DNA of 64,000 bases from Chamaecyparis obtusa. Its lineage: Eukaryota > Streptophyta > Pinopsida > Cupressales > Cupressaceae. The stretch spans positions 496,001 to 560,000 of the forward strand of contig BSBK01006022.1 of NCBI GenBank assembly GCA_027943335.1, read 5' to 3'. Below are positions 1 through 12,180 of this stretch, piece by piece. Each line of letters opens with the position of its first letter. The stretch's first letter is position 1. Both the position numbers and the translations under genes were made by a program. The notes under the pieces were generated by a model. The model was not told where the DNA came from. It saw nothing but the letters and a program-made list of their open reading frames with translations, and did no database searches.

Positions 1-1430
1 CATGATCTCAAGAAAATGTGGCGGTTAAAGAGATACCTATGAGATTACAAGACTACAGTCATTGAATCGCTAAGTATAACTAAGGTTAAGTGAAATGGCT
101 AGCAATCTCGCTACTAGGGAAAAATGTAAACCTAGATTCCTATGTAGTTAAGTGGTGAAGCCTGGGAAGAGTAAGGAGATCCAATGGATGTGATATAAAG
201 TAGATCTTAGTTTAAATATTGGTCATTGATGAGCTATCTCGCACCATTCAAGTAGCTGTTTCTTCTAGATTTGAATATTTTAAGGGTTTCTTAGTGACTA
301 AGGACTAGTATTCAATGCTTAGGTGGCCGATCTGGTAGATTTGATCTTGTTGACTATCACAGTGTGGACTAGAGTGTGTGATGATTTATTACAGAGGGTC
401 TGTACTGTAAAGAGTTGATGAGGCAGTTGCTCGAGGTATGTTGCAGGTGAATAATCAGACTGATAAGCATGGTGAATTCATGATCTTCGATACACTACTC
501 TGAGAACTATTATAAATGAAGATCATTCTTGGATCTGATCTCTCGAGGTCGCTTGGTTTTTCCATCCTTGCATTGATTTCCTGATTGAATCCAGTTGGTA
601 GAGTGGTTACAAACCCTAATTATGCCCCAGTCATCTGTAGCTTGTTGCATCCCAATTTTTGGGATTCCAAGATGACCTATGGTATATACTGTAACTATTT
701 TTATTTTTTTGAGGTTGTTGATGATCTTTTGAGCAATTGAACAAGGAGAGCCTAGATTTAGGGTTTGTTTCCTAGTATTTTGTTATTTTGGCAATGTATT
801 GATTCTGTAAATCTTAATGAGAATACACTTGAGTTCCAATCTCAGATTTATGTTTGTCTTCTTGTCTTCATCTCAGATTCTTATATGTTAATGTCACAAA
901 GTGAGTTAATATATGGTATACAAAGTATATTGTGAAGTTATCTTTGAGTTCTTGACAAAGTCAGGATTAAAGTCTTTAAGGTAGTTTCAGAGAATGCACG
1001 ATGAAATAGGAATTTGATGACTAGGTTTGGGAGTGAGAGGGATAATAGACAAAGCACTTATTCTAAGTTCAAGAGTGTTTGAGTTAGGGTTTTCAGTTGA
1101 TATATGTTATTGAGTGACTCTATGCCCTAGGTTAAGACACTGATCTATTCTCTGGAAGTAGTTCATCATCATCAATCACAAATATAAATGATAAAATCTT
1201 TAAAATCAATTAGTAAAGGGTATAAATGTATAATATTTAGTGATTCCTTTCAGGAAGTGAATCAAGGGTACACCTTCCTGAGCATCTAGGCTCAAAGTGT
1301 AGGAGGATCCTTGTTGATCCTTGTTCATTCACCCTTTTCCTTGCAGACTTTGGAGTGGTGATAGAGTTAGTGACATTAAGTTGTCAATCATAGTGTAAAC
1401 CTACAAGTAGAAATAGAAGGGGAACTAACA
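1..1430 (+). repeat. 5' LTR of G-1, right-hand part
   Basis: It aligns with 5714-7043 almost throughout and ends ...AACTAACA at 1430, directly before the primer site. The 3' LTR lacks 103 bp that are present here at 471-573. No open reading frame is shared usefully between the LTRs. Confidence 0.88.
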
Positions 1431-1433
1431 AAA

Positions 1434-1451
1434 TGGCAACTCTACTGGGGA
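1434..1451 (+). other. Primer-binding site of G-1
   Basis: TGGCAACTCTACTGGGGA begins 3 bp after the LTR end, where the minus-strand primer tRNA should anneal. The same motif with changes follows the 5' LTR of G-2. It resembles the TGGCGACTC-type sites I associate with Ogre/Tat gypsy elements, probably primed by tRNA-Arg. The tRNA assignment is from memory. Confidence 0.7.
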
Positions 1452-2031
1452 ATAGATAGAAAAATCTTGTTAAAGAAATCATAATCTTTGGTGGCCATAG
1501 TTACAGAGTCAGATAGAAAAAACACATTTGTAAAATCTTCTCACTAAGTGTTGAGTGGTGACTCTAAGTCTCTATTTGATTAGTGTTCTATTAAATACAA
1601 TATGATATATTTTTTGATCCTGACAAGAAGTTATCCTATGTGGTTATGTTGTGATTGTGGGTTTTGAAGAAGGTTCAGAGTTGAGAAAGGCTTTCAGTTG
1701 ATTCAAAATTTTCCTCTAAAAGGAGGTGGCGACTCTACCAAAGATTGAAAGGTGATTTGAAGGAGATTTCAGATTTGTATTTTTTAGTAGTCATAACATC
1801 ACCAAGTAATCCTATTTTATCAAAGTAAGAACAATCCTTAATTAGGTGAAAAAGTCACTAGTGAAAAGGGAAGTTAATTTTGAAGTTTAAAGCCATATTT
1901 CTGGATAGAAGCTTTGGTTGTTGAAAAGAGTGTCAGAAATATGTGGAGGTTTAATGAAGTTAGTGATTGCAAGATTTTGGATAATAATAGTGTCATGAGA
2001 GCAAGCTGCATTGTTTTGTCAGTATTTTAAA

Positions 2032-3401
2032 ATGATGTTTCCAGCCTTGATGAGTCAAGATGATGTTTCTAGGTTTAAAAGTTCTCAGTCAGACCTTAGA
2101 AATGTTAATATAGAAAGAGATATTTATTTGATAAATCAAAAAATCCAACAAACTTGCATAAATATTCTAAGATGTGCAATAGGAGAAAGGAAAGAAGAGT
2201 CATCCAATTCATATTATAAGAAGTTTCTTGTGGCTTGTGATGAACTTCTTGTGGGTATTGAACTTCATGAATCTCAATATGCTGAAATTTTTTTAGAGCT
2301 AGGTGTACCCAAATCAATCAGTTGGTCTACATACTTTAGGAGAGAAGCACTAGAAAAGGTTAGAGAATGTATGCATTCATTTGAGGATGATGAATCTTGT
2401 GATGTTGGTGTTGATGATGGAACTTATGGTTATCAAGAAGTACGAGATGAATCTACACTTGATGATAGTTCCTGCAGTGATGTCTTTACACAAGATATTG
2501 TGAGACAAGAGTTTCCAACCCCTGCTTCAGATTAGGAGGATATTTGTAGTACTAGCAATGAAACCAAAGAGATAAAATGTGAAGCTCAATGCTTACTAAG
2601 TAGTGAGCAAATTTTAGAACTCTTGGAGACTGAATTTCAGAGGTACACTCCCAAATTTGTTTCTAAGATTCCATGCCTAGCATATATGAGTTTTCATGAA
2701 GATAAAATAAGTAATGGCATGATGTTTGAAACATTTTTTGATGTCCTTTCTCCCATTTTTATATGCAAATGGATGGTACACATCATTGTAATAAATTTGA
2801 CAATGTAGTGTTTGATGAGTACGATGATGTGTGTACTAGTGTGGATTCAGTTCTTCAAGAGCCTAATGTCAGTGGTTCTTGTTTACATTTTGACACTGGA
2901 GAATGTGGTAAGTCTGAATGTGTTTTCTCAGACTTATAAATGATTAATGATTCAGTCATTGATAGTGCTTGTTCCTTTCTAGAAGATGCTGATGTGATTT
3001 TTGATTAGCAAGTTTCTTCCAATTTCAGGCAATCAGATTTTTGTCTTGAGAATTTTTATATTAGTTTGCAAAGCAAGGAGATAGAAAAGGTTTATTCTTT
3101 ATTGCAAACTAATGATCAGAATGTTGATTCTTCCAGCCATGATGTTAAGTTGGAGTGTTTCCTCTTTCAGCATGACAGTGAAAGTGAAGAATGTGACATT
3201 TTGGTGTCACAAAGTGATCAATATTCATGGCAGCTTGATGGCCTTATCTTGTTGGATGATGGTGAGTATGGTGATCATTTTTTGTATGATGTGTTGAAGG
3301 TGGATCACAATATTTTTGATAGGCTGGATGAGGGACATATCTTTAGTTTGCATTTTCTCTATGGAGATGAAAATTACTTGTTTGATAGAGGTAAAAGCTA
3401 A
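2032..3401 (+). pseudogene. Family-G internal protein, unknown function, broken
   Basis: I do not recognise this protein. It is the only coding region of the element. The start ATG at 2032 is chosen because it aligns with the ATG at 28425 of G-2. The N-terminal third is the most conserved part (SQDDVSRF, ERDIYL, QKIQQTCI, ILRCAIGERKEES, YKKFLVACDE, IELHESQYAE). The middle is rich in Asp and Glu, and the end carries GEYGDHF, LKVDHN and LFDRGK. The frame is broken by TAG at 2533, a one-base frameshift near 2780, TAA near 2937 and TAG at 3006. Relative to G-2 it lacks about 40 codons around 2460, in frame. There is no zinc knuckle, protease or polymerase motif. It may be a Gag-like or accessory protein comparable in position to the extra ORF1 of Ogre elements, but nothing in the sequence proves that. 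Confidence 0.65.
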
Positions 3402-3630
3402 TCAGAATTTTTGGGCTTAGAGCCCTTTTGTAAATATTGTCAGTTCCTTGTATAGTTCCTTTTCTTTTTGTAGTGTGTTTCTTTCTGTTTGGTTTTCTTT
3501 TGGCTAGTTTGTAGGGTTTTGTCCTATGCTCTCTGTTGTTCATTCCTTTTTCAGTAGGTGGTCTACTCTCCCAGAAGATTCTGAATTCTTGCATGGGCAC
3601 AAGTTACCCATCATCCCTAGATAGAGCCAC

Positions 3631-6600
3631 TGTTAGGCCATTTTCCTACCATAGCCAAAAAATCTCAGAAAATGGTCTATTCATGTGAAATTTTGTGAAG
3701 GTGCTATGTCCTGCTATAGCCTTGTCTTAATGTGTGAGAAAGTTTTGTAGGGTTTCATTGCTTGGGTCCTTAGCTTGTGATTCTTCATGGTGTCTCCAAG
3801 CTACTTTATAGGGTGCATGTGTTCATTTGTAAAAACCAGGGAGATATTCATGCTTTAAGGTCTGAGAAATAGGTTATTTTTCATGTCTAGGGCTTCATAA
3901 ATTTGTTCAAGTCCAAAAACCCTAGCAATTTTCTAGTCCTTTGTTACTTTTTCTAGCCACTTAAATCTCCATTTAGCACATGTCTATTTCCTTGGTGGGT
4001 TGTTATGTTCCTCTCAGCGATTGTGCAACCATGTGTTCATCAGATCTCCTATTTCTTAGGTGGTCAAGCTTTTTGTTCAATGATTTGGTGACTGTAGTTG
4101 GTCATAGAGGCTCTTGATCCTAGCGGTTATGTCCCAAACATTCAGCAAACTGGTGACACAGTCATCTCTTGATCACATGATGTAGTAGTTAAGTTGAGAA
4201 TTGTATAGCGACTCAGCGAGGACCGTAAGATGAAAGAAAGATTAATGGCTGGCATTTAGTCTCTTGATTATAATAGTATATTCCTTTCCATCCAGTGACT
4301 TCCTGAAATCCTTTTGTCACGAGGTCTCTCAATGTTTTTAGATTATTCTCTATACTTTTGTGACTCGGTGATTTTCTCTTTGATGCTGGGTCTCCAGATT
4401 TTATTCTGAGATTTGGTGACCACTATGTCAATGTTTTCAAGATGGCCTCAGTCACCAGATCTCTTGAGAAAAATCAAAGTCAGCATAAGGTTTGGCGGTC
4501 TAGTGATTACCATTAGATTAGGATCGTGTGGTGGAGATTTACTCGCTAGATGAAATTGATAAGTGAATAAATATTTTGTGACTCAGAGATATACTATAGT
4601 CGCTAAATCAGGAGATGGTAGGCCCACTTCATGAGGGTAGTATAGGTGGAGATGTTGTCAAAAGATGCTAAGGTGTCAGATTTCTATTGGTTGCCAAGCA
4701 GTGATGTGGTAGGTTGTTAGTGCGTTCAGAGATTATAAAAGATTTAGCGATCTAGCGACTGATGAGGTTTTTAGTCTCTAGATCTAACTCAAGGTTAAGA
4801 AATCCTTCTACAACTTGGAGATTTGTCTCAGTCACATGTTCTCAGGATTTAACCCTTGTTAAGAAAATTTTTATGAGATTCAGCAAAGCCCTCTATCACC
4901 AAGTCTCCAGATAGTGTTGGGTTAAGTAGGATTAACATCATGTTTGCCCCAGTGGTTAAGTTTTTGATTCAGCGATCTAGTGACTGATGAGGCTTTAGTT
5001 GCCAGATCTCAAGATAGAAAAATTAAAAGGTGAAGTGCTCAGTCGAGTGATCGCATAAGGAGAAATTTTGTTTCCATAACTAAAATAAACTATAGTCGCT
5101 AGGTCACCAAATGATGGAGATATTAAAGGTTTCTTGTCATCGCCAGATCAGGGAAAGAAGAAAATGTGTTTTGCGACTGAGAAAAAGGTTTTGTCACATG
5201 ATCTCTAGATTAAAGTCAAGGGTTTAATGATAGTTAGTCTACCTTCAATCATGTAGTCTCCTGGTCTTACCTCAGTTAAGTGAACCATTTAGCGATAACA
5301 AATCTACATAGTCGCTAGGTCTCCACATTTGGCAAAGGTGAAAGATGAGTCAAGCTATGTGTCAAACAGTTGGCAGATGTCAGATGCGACTGAGTAGTAA
5401 GGGGAAAATGGTATGGTGACAAGTGGAACAAGGTGGGCCCAAGCTTTTTTGAGCTCAATCTCTAAGTCACGTAACCCAGATCAAATATTCCTTTCTTTTC
5501 TGCGACTGTGATTTTCCTTTCAGTCGGGTGATCTCCCAACAAAGCCTGAATATTCACTTTTTTTAGGTGACCAGGAGTTGGGGTTAGTCACTAGGTCACG
5601 ATGGTTTGGGCTAGCATCTCATGACCCTGCTTGCGGTTAGTATCCATGCAGTCACATAGTCTCCCGATAATGATGCAGTTAGTGATTTTATCTCACAACT
5701 GAGAATTTCTTTAGTCATGTGATCTTAGGAGAATGTGGCGGTTAAAGAGATAACTGTGAGATTATGAGACTACAGTCATTGAATCACTAAGTATAACTAA
5801 GGTTAAGTGAAATGGTTGGTGATCTCATGACTAGGGAAAAATGTAAACCAAGATTCCTATGCAGTTAACTGGTGAAGCATGGGAAGAGTGAGGAGATCCA
5901 ATGGTCATGATATAAAGTAGATCTCAGTTTGAATGTTGGTCATTGATGAGATATCTCATGCCATTCAAGTAGTCATTTCTTCCATATTTGAATAGTTTAA
6001 GGGTTTCTCAGTGACGAAAGACTGGTATTCAATGCTTAGGTAGTCAATTTGGTAGATTTGATCCTGTCCACTATCACAGTGTAGACTAGAGAGTGTGATG
6101 ATTGATTGCAGAGGGTCTGTACTCTAAAGAGTTGATGAGGCAGTTGCTCGAGGTATGTTGCAGGTGAATAATCAAACTGATAAGCATTGATTTCTTGATT
6201 GAATCCAGTTGGTAGAGTGGTTACAAACCCTAATTATGCCCCAATCATCTGTAGCTTGTTGCATCCTAATTTTTGGGATTCCAAGATGACTTGTGGTATA
6301 TATTGTAACTATTTTTATTTTTTTAAGGTTTTTGATGATCTTTTGAGCAATTGAACAAGGAGAGGTTGGATTTAGGGTTTTTTTCCTAGTATTTTGTTAT
6401 TTTGGCAATGTATTGATTCTGCAAATCTTAATGAGAATACACTTAAGTTCCAATCTCAGATTTATGTTTGTCTCCTTGTCTTCATCTTGGATTCTTATAT
6501 GTTAATGTCACAAAGTGAGTTAATAGATGGTATACAAAGTATATTGTGAAGTTATCTTTGAGTTCTTGACAAAATCAAGATTAAAGTCTTAAGGTAGTTT

Positions 6601-7043
6601 CAGAGAATGCACGGTGAAATAGGAATTTGATGACTAGGTTTGGGAGTGAGAGGGATAATAGGAAAAGCACTTATTCTAAGTTCAAGAGTGTTTGAGTTAG
6701 GGTTTTCAGTTGATATATGTTATTGAGTGACTCTATGCCCTAGGTTAAGACACTGATCTATTCTTTGGAAGTAGTTCATCATCATCAATCACAAATATAA
6801 ATGATAAAATCTTTAAAATCAATTAGTAAAGGGTATAAATATATAATATTTAGTGATTCCTTTCAGGAAGTGAATCAAGGGTACACCCGCCTGAGCATCT
6901 AGGCTCAAAGTGTAGGAGGATCCTTGTTGATCCTTGTTAATTGTCCCTTTTCCTTGTAGACTTTAGAGTGGTGATAGAGTCAATGACATTAAGTTTTCAA
7001 TCATAGTGTAAACCTGCAAGTCGAAAGAGAAGGGGAACCAACA
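3631..7043 (+). repeat. 3' LTR of G-1 (3.4 kb)
   Basis: It starts TGTTAGGCC after AGAGCCAC, a junction also seen in G-2 at 30175, and ends CCAACA at 7043. The central part (about 4000-5720) is a long series of diverged short units built on phrases such as 'gtcgctaggtc' and 'gagatc...ctctag', many of them partly self-complementary. A 103-bp block present in the 5' LTR is missing after 6187. I found no convincing gene inside it. Confidence 0.88.
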
Positions 7044-7700
7044 GACACCATAGCAGAATGGTATTACAGAAAGAAGGAATAGATCTATAGTTGACTATGT
7101 CAGAACACTAATGATTGAAAAGGACATTGCACAAATGTACTTGAGAGAAGTTGTTAGCACTTCTGTATACACCTTGAACCAAGTTCAACTGAAGAAAGAT
7201 ACAAATAAGACACCCTATGAGCTATGATTTGGCTACACATTGGATGTAAGTTAGTTCAAAAATTTTGGAAGCAGATGTTACATTTTCAAAGATGATAAAA
7301 ATGGTAAATTTGACTCTAAAGGTGATGAAGGAATATTTCTAGGATATTATACTAAAAGAAAAGCATACAAATGTTTGAACAAGACTACTAAAAAAATGGT
7401 TGAAAGTACTAATGTGAAAGTTGATGAGTTTGCTGAGAAAAATGATGAAGAAAGAAAGAAGGAACCAAAAGACTATGGTAGATTTACATATATTGAGCAT
7501 CCAAACTATCTACCCAAGCCACAAGATGAGTTGGTCGAGTGAAAGGAAAATGATACCGAGAATCAAAAAATGCAAACCGAGAATCAGGAAGATGTTACCG
7601 AGGAAGAAGTGGAACTTGAACCGAGTGATGAACAAAGAAGAGAACAAGTATTGGAAAAATTTGTAAGAAGACACCATCCACAGAACTAGATTATTGGAGA
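7044..7700 (+). pseudogene. Copia-1 integrase, C-terminal part, broken
   Basis: Integrase joins the cDNA to host DNA. The fragment starts inside the conserved TPQQNG motif (here TP-stop-QNG) and continues with ERRNRSIVDYVRTLM, the block holding the third catalytic acidic residue. It then gives the copia integrase tail with KTPYEL, FGSRCYIFK, GDEGIFLGY and RKAYKCLN. In-frame stops occur at the second residue of QQNG, after KTPYEL and after TLDVS. The left part, with the zinc finger and the first two catalytic Asp residues, is not in the window. The match to the copia class is clear; the exact lineage is not. Confidence 0.8.
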
Positions 7701-7763
7701 CAAGAAAGTTGGCATGATGACATGAAGTAAGTTAAGATAGAACACATATTGAGTTTCTAAATT

Positions 7764-9300
7764 TGAGCCCAAAAATGTTAAAGATGCACTTGAGAATGAA
7801 GAATGGATTAAGGCCATGCATGAAGAAATAGAGAAAATAGAGAAAAAAAAAAATATGGACATTGGTACCGAGACCGAGTGATAAAAATGTGATTGGTAGT
7901 AAGTGGATACTTAGAAACAAGTTGAATGAGAATGGTGAAGTGACTAGAAACAAAGAAAGAATTGTTTGTAAGGGATATGCACAAGAAGAAGGAATTGACT
8001 ATGATGAAACTTTTGCACCAATAGAAAGACTTGAAGGAATCAGAATATTACTTGCATAGGATGCTTATAAAGGATTTAAGGTTTATCAAATGGATGTTAA
8101 ATCAGCATTTATGAATGAAATTCTTGAGGAAGAGGTTTACATAGAACAACCTGAAGGTTTTGTTGATCAGGATAAGAAGAACATGATATGTAAATTGCAC
8201 AAAGCATTGTATGGACTGAAACAAGCACTAAGAGCATGGTATGAAAGATTGCATGCTTATCTTATTAGTATTGACTTTGTGAGAACAAATGACAATAGCA
8301 ATTTATAATTGAAAGATAGAACTGATGTAATATACTTATTGCTGAAATTTTTTTGATGATATAATATTTGGAGGACATGATAATCTTTGCAAATATTTTG
8401 GTGTTGAAATGAGAAAAAAGTTTGAAATGTCAATGTTTGGAGAGATTAAATTCTTTCTTGGATTTCAAATACTACATTAGAATGAAGGCATATACATAAC
8501 ACAATCAAAATACATCAAGGAAGTATTGAAGACATTTGGAATGGAAGATTCAAAACTAGTTGGAACACCTATGGTTACCGGATGCAAACTAAAAAGAGAT
8601 GATGAATCAACCAAGGTAAATCAGACACTATATAGATCAATAATTGTCAAATTGATGTATGTTGTACACAGTAGATCTGATATAACACATGTTGTTGCGA
8701 TTGTAGCAAGATTTTTTGCTAATCCTAAGGAATCAACTATGACTGCTATTAAAAGAATTTTGAGATATCTGAAGAACATCGAGCATTATGAGTTATGGTA
8801 CAAAAAGGAAGGCAAATTTGAACTAGAGGTTTACACTAATGCATATTGGGCTAGAAATATTGATGAAGGAAATAGTACTACTGGTGGAGCATTCTTTTTA
8901 GGAGAAATAATTGTGACATGGATAAGTAAGAAACAAGCATGTATTTCTTAGTCCACCATTGAAGTAGAGTATGTTGTTGTTGTAGTTAATTGTTCAAATA
9001 TTACATGGATAAAAAAATTGTTGCAAGGAATGAATGAGGAGATCACTGATCCAGTGATTATTTATTTTGATAACACAAGTGCCATAAATGTTTCAAAGAA
9101 TCTAGTGATGCATGCAAAGACAACACATATCAATTAAGTATCACTATTTGAGGGAACAAGTACAAGAAAAGAAAGTGAAACTAGAATTTGTAAATTCTAA
9201 AGAATAACTTTCATATATATTTACTAAGCCCTTACTGAAGGACACTTTTGAGTACTTGAGGACTAGACTAGGGGTCCATCTCCTATCTATCAGTCACTAA
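7764..9300 (+). pseudogene. Copia-1 reverse transcriptase and RNase H, broken
   Basis: Copies element RNA into DNA and degrades the RNA strand. In order: WIKAMHEEIE, GSKWILRNK, CKGYAQEEGIDYDETFAP, VYQMDVKSAFMN, EVYIEQPEGF and LHKALYGLKQALRAWYERL, then FFDDIIFGG (the catalytic DD), the connection region with GTPM and LYRSIIVKLMYV, and RNase H with AYWARNIDEGNSTTGGAFFLG and IYFDNTSAI. It ends with FTKPLLKDTFEYLRTRLGVH and a stop at 9300. Stops follow RILLA and NDNSNL. A frameshift lies before FFDD, and others lie near 9130-9200. The RNase H Asp block has lost its usual AD pair (AYWA), another sign of decay. Confidence 0.85.
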
Positions 9301-9827
9301 GGTGATCAGGAGGTTGCATCAACCTGTACTTTATCAGAAAAATAAAAAATGTTGATGCATGTAGCTCATGCTTTAGGATTCCTAAGGTTGTGAAAGTTGT
9401 GAAGGAAGTGAAGATTGTAGAAGCTAGAATAGAGAACTATATATCAGTACATGAAGGTACTTGATTTGGACCGAACAACATAAATTCTATTTTTCTACTG
9501 AAGAGCTATTTATTTTATTTTGGCATTGTTGTCAACGGGAGAGAGATTTCAATGAAATATCTATTGGAAAGAACATGAAAAGGGAGAGAATGTAAAATGA
9601 AACATCTATCCACTACAGAGAGAGAAAGAATCAGAGAACTGAAAAACATCAAATTCATAGGGAGAGTCTACATGAAATGTTGTTGTAGTGATTAAACATA
9701 TTAAATATCAAGCTAGGGAGAGCTTACCAAGCTACACCATTTATCTATATAGTTGTAGAACTGATGTTTGGTATTCTATAGCATATTTTATATTTTTTGT
9801 GTTTCCATCAATGCCAAAGGGAGATAT
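9301..9827 (+). other. Copia-1 3' non-coding region and purine tract
   Basis: No coding sequence is seen here. It ends with CCAAAGGGAGAT at about 9815-9826, the polypurine tract that primes plus-strand synthesis. The preceding GTTTCCATCAATG is nearly identical to the same place in Copia-2 (minus strand near 20323-20340), which helps fix the LTR start. Confidence 0.65.
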
Positions 9828-11346
9828 TGATAACCTACAACTGATTGAATATCTTGTTGAAGATTCAAGAGGTCACCAAGCTGTTAAAGTGATATGTAAG
9901 ATGATTAAATGAGTCAATATGTTTTCATTGATGTCAAATAGTTTTGACTATACTTATCATGATAGTTACAAACATCTAAACATTTGTAGAAGGAAGAAAT
10001 GGTGAAGAAATGAGATATCTACATAAGGACAAGATGGATATGATAGATATGGATAAGGTATGCATTGGGTAACTTATTGATGAGTCTATGGCATTATGTT
10101 ATTGACTTGAGCATGTTGCATTATTCTATTATGAAGAAGAGATCATAATTGAACAAGTTAATGTGGTCTGTAATTGAAGATTTCTATATACATTGATTTA
10201 GTCTTGTGTATACTGAGTGACAGTAATAACTAAGTTAGTTTTCACTGACACATTCTAAATTAATCGAGTTGGATGAAAACATTAGATATTTATAACAACT
10301 GAGTAAAATTGATGAGCTGGTAGATGCTTATGATTTCAAGGTAAGAGATTGATTTTGTTATAAGATCAAACAGATGAAAAAATTCAGAGTTGATCAAAGG
10401 GAAGAGATTGAAATGTGTTATTGATACAACTATCGATGAATCTTGAAGAGGCAAAATGAATGATGGAGATTAAGAGGCAAAATGTAATGGATGAGATGAA
10501 AATGGTTTACATGTCTATTTAAGAGACATGAGATTCATTATTGAGGAATCCAAATGAATAGAGACTGAAGGAGAATTCATGTGAAGACATTTTTTTCATG
10601 CACTACTGATCAAATTGGTTATAGATAGAATTGAGCTGGACTAGAGGTATTATCGAGCATTAGAGATATATACACCGAGTGAAGTAAGTTGGAGGATATA
10701 ATGGAGTGAATTGATTATTGATCAGAAGAGTTATATTGAGCTTAGCATAGATCTAAATACTTACAAATTAAGTTGTATTTGAATCAGATCACTACTGTAT
10801 CAGTTTAACCATTGTTACAGCTAAATCTCTTAACCAAGTGGACTTAACAGTCTTTTGTATTTCAATATGACATTCAAGGAATTTTAATTGTTTTCTTGTT
10901 GACCCCATAGTGAATGCTGGTGGAAGGAGAACTATTAGTGATAAATCCTCTAACAAGGTCACACCTAATAGTGTGTTTTGTAACCTTTAACAGGGTTGGA
11001 TCCTAACCAAGCTCACTTTAGAAGAGTGAAATATTTTGGGTTATCGGCCCTAGGTGGTTTTTCCCTTAGCAGGGTTTCCACGTTAAATATTTATGTTATG
11101 TGTTATTTTTTGTGATTGGATTACTATCATACTTTACATATGTCATATTTGATTAATTGGTAAAATTAGTTTTGGAAATTACTGGTATTTGGTAAATGAA
11201 TAGAAAGATTGTTGTTAACATATTACCGAGTTGTTTGTTTTATTAAAGAAGTTTGGAAAAGAACATCTGATGGTTTGAGACTATAGGATAACCAATTTAA
11301 CTAATTCACCCCCCCCCCCCCCCTCCTCAGTTATCTAATAGTATCA
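9828..11346 (+). repeat. 3' LTR of Copia-1
   Basis: It starts TGATAACC after the purine tract and ends AGTATCA, giving matching termini. A run of 15 C lies about 25 bp before the right end, at 11309-11323, in the context AATTCACCC that also occurs near the LTR end of Copia-2. Copia-3 coding sequence starts within 5 bp of the end. Confidence 0.72.
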
Positions 11347-11784
11347 AAAATTAGTTGGTATCCTTTTGTACTTGACACATAGTCATCCTAATGTTTCCTT
11401 GTCAATTGGACTTGTCTCTCATTTAACTCAACATCTTGATAAGATTCATTGGAAGGTAGCCAAATGTATCTTGAGATACATACACAGAACTACATAATTT
11501 GACATTCACTACATATCAAGATCTTCTTAGATTATGGGCTTCATTGACTTAGATAGGGTTGGTGATGTTAATGATCCAAAGTCCACTTTTGTCTTTGTAT
11601 TTCTCTTTGGTTTCTATCTAGATTCTTGGTCTCTCAAGAATCAAACTACTATTTTCATTATTATCAATCAAAGTTGAGTATTGAGGTGCAATCTTGGCTA
11701 GTCAAGAGGTTCATTAGCTTCGAAAGTTGATGACTCAAATGCATAAAAACAAAGATTCATTTGTATCTAGATTCAATGGAGGAG
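11347..11784 (+). pseudogene. Copia-3 RNase H region, decayed fragment
   Basis: The translation shows LVGILLYLTHSHPNVSL, HWKVAKCILRYIHRTT, GFIDLDRVGDVNDPKSTF, FLFGFYLDSWSLKNQT and a weak remnant of the AEYRA block. This matches the end of a copia reverse transcriptase and its RNase H. Several stops interrupt it. Copia-1 inserted at its left edge, so the rest lies outside the window. The short purine tract AATGGAGGAG at 11775-11784 closes the internal region. Confidence 0.75.
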
Positions 11785-12162
11785 TGATGTCATGCCCACA
11801 TTTTAATGTGACCTAAAATACATCTCACTTTTTTAATATATATTTCCCAATGCAATTTTACTTATTTATGGTACAATAAATATATACTAATTTATTTAAA
11901 AAAAATAAAATTAGGAATGATAATTGTTCACTTATAATTATTTTCTTAAATTTAATTAGATATTATTCTCTACAGGTCAATTATTAATATTTATTTAATA
12001 TTCAAGTAATTTGAAATTTGAAATCATTTTATACAAATAACACTTTAAGCTTTTAATTTTTATCAATTTAGAAAATTGTACTATTTCTTAATCACCACCA
12101 ACTAAATTAATTAATTTAAGTGAATGAATTTAAAATTTGACTAAAAAATAGACTTAAGTTAA
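11785..12162 (+). repeat. Copia-3 3' LTR, left part, split by the LINE
   Basis: It starts TGATGTCATGCCC right after the purine tract. It is very AT-rich and contains no gene. The LINE interrupts it at 12163-12182 and it resumes at 17783. The right end of the LTR could not be fixed. Confidence 0.5.
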
Positions 12163-12180
12163 ATTTTTAAAAGAAATTTT
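12163..12180. repeat. LINE target-site duplication, copy 1
   Basis: ATTTTTAAAAGAAATTTT occurs here and again, identically, at 17765-17782, flanking the LINE. An 18-bp duplication is typical of target-primed reverse transcription and differs from the 5-bp TSDs of the LTR elements. Confidence 0.9.

Larger units (their letters stand above)
1..7043 (+). mobile_element. Giant-LTR non-autonomous retrotransposon, copy G-1 (left end outside window)
   Basis: Positions 1-1430 and about 5714-7043 are near-identical direct repeats, so they are the two LTRs of one element whose left end lies before the window. The internal region is only 2.2 kb (1431-3630). It has no gag, protease, reverse transcriptase or integrase that I can recognise, only a broken acidic reading frame shared with copy G-2 at 22141-34587. 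The LTR starts TGTTAGGCC and ends CCAACA. The element lies in the integrase gene of Copia-1, whose sequence resumes at 7044. It resembles the class called LARD or large non-autonomous LTR elements. The family name G is mine. Confidence 0.88.
7044..11346 (+). mobile_element. Copia-1, Ty1/copia retrotransposon, right-hand part
   Basis: Copia integrase sequence begins abruptly where G-1 ends and is followed by reverse transcriptase, RNase H, a 3' non-coding part, a purine tract and a 3' LTR. The left part lies beyond G-1, outside the window. The coding region holds several stops and frameshifts, so this copy is dead. The right end abuts the older copia remnant Copia-3. Confidence 0.85.
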
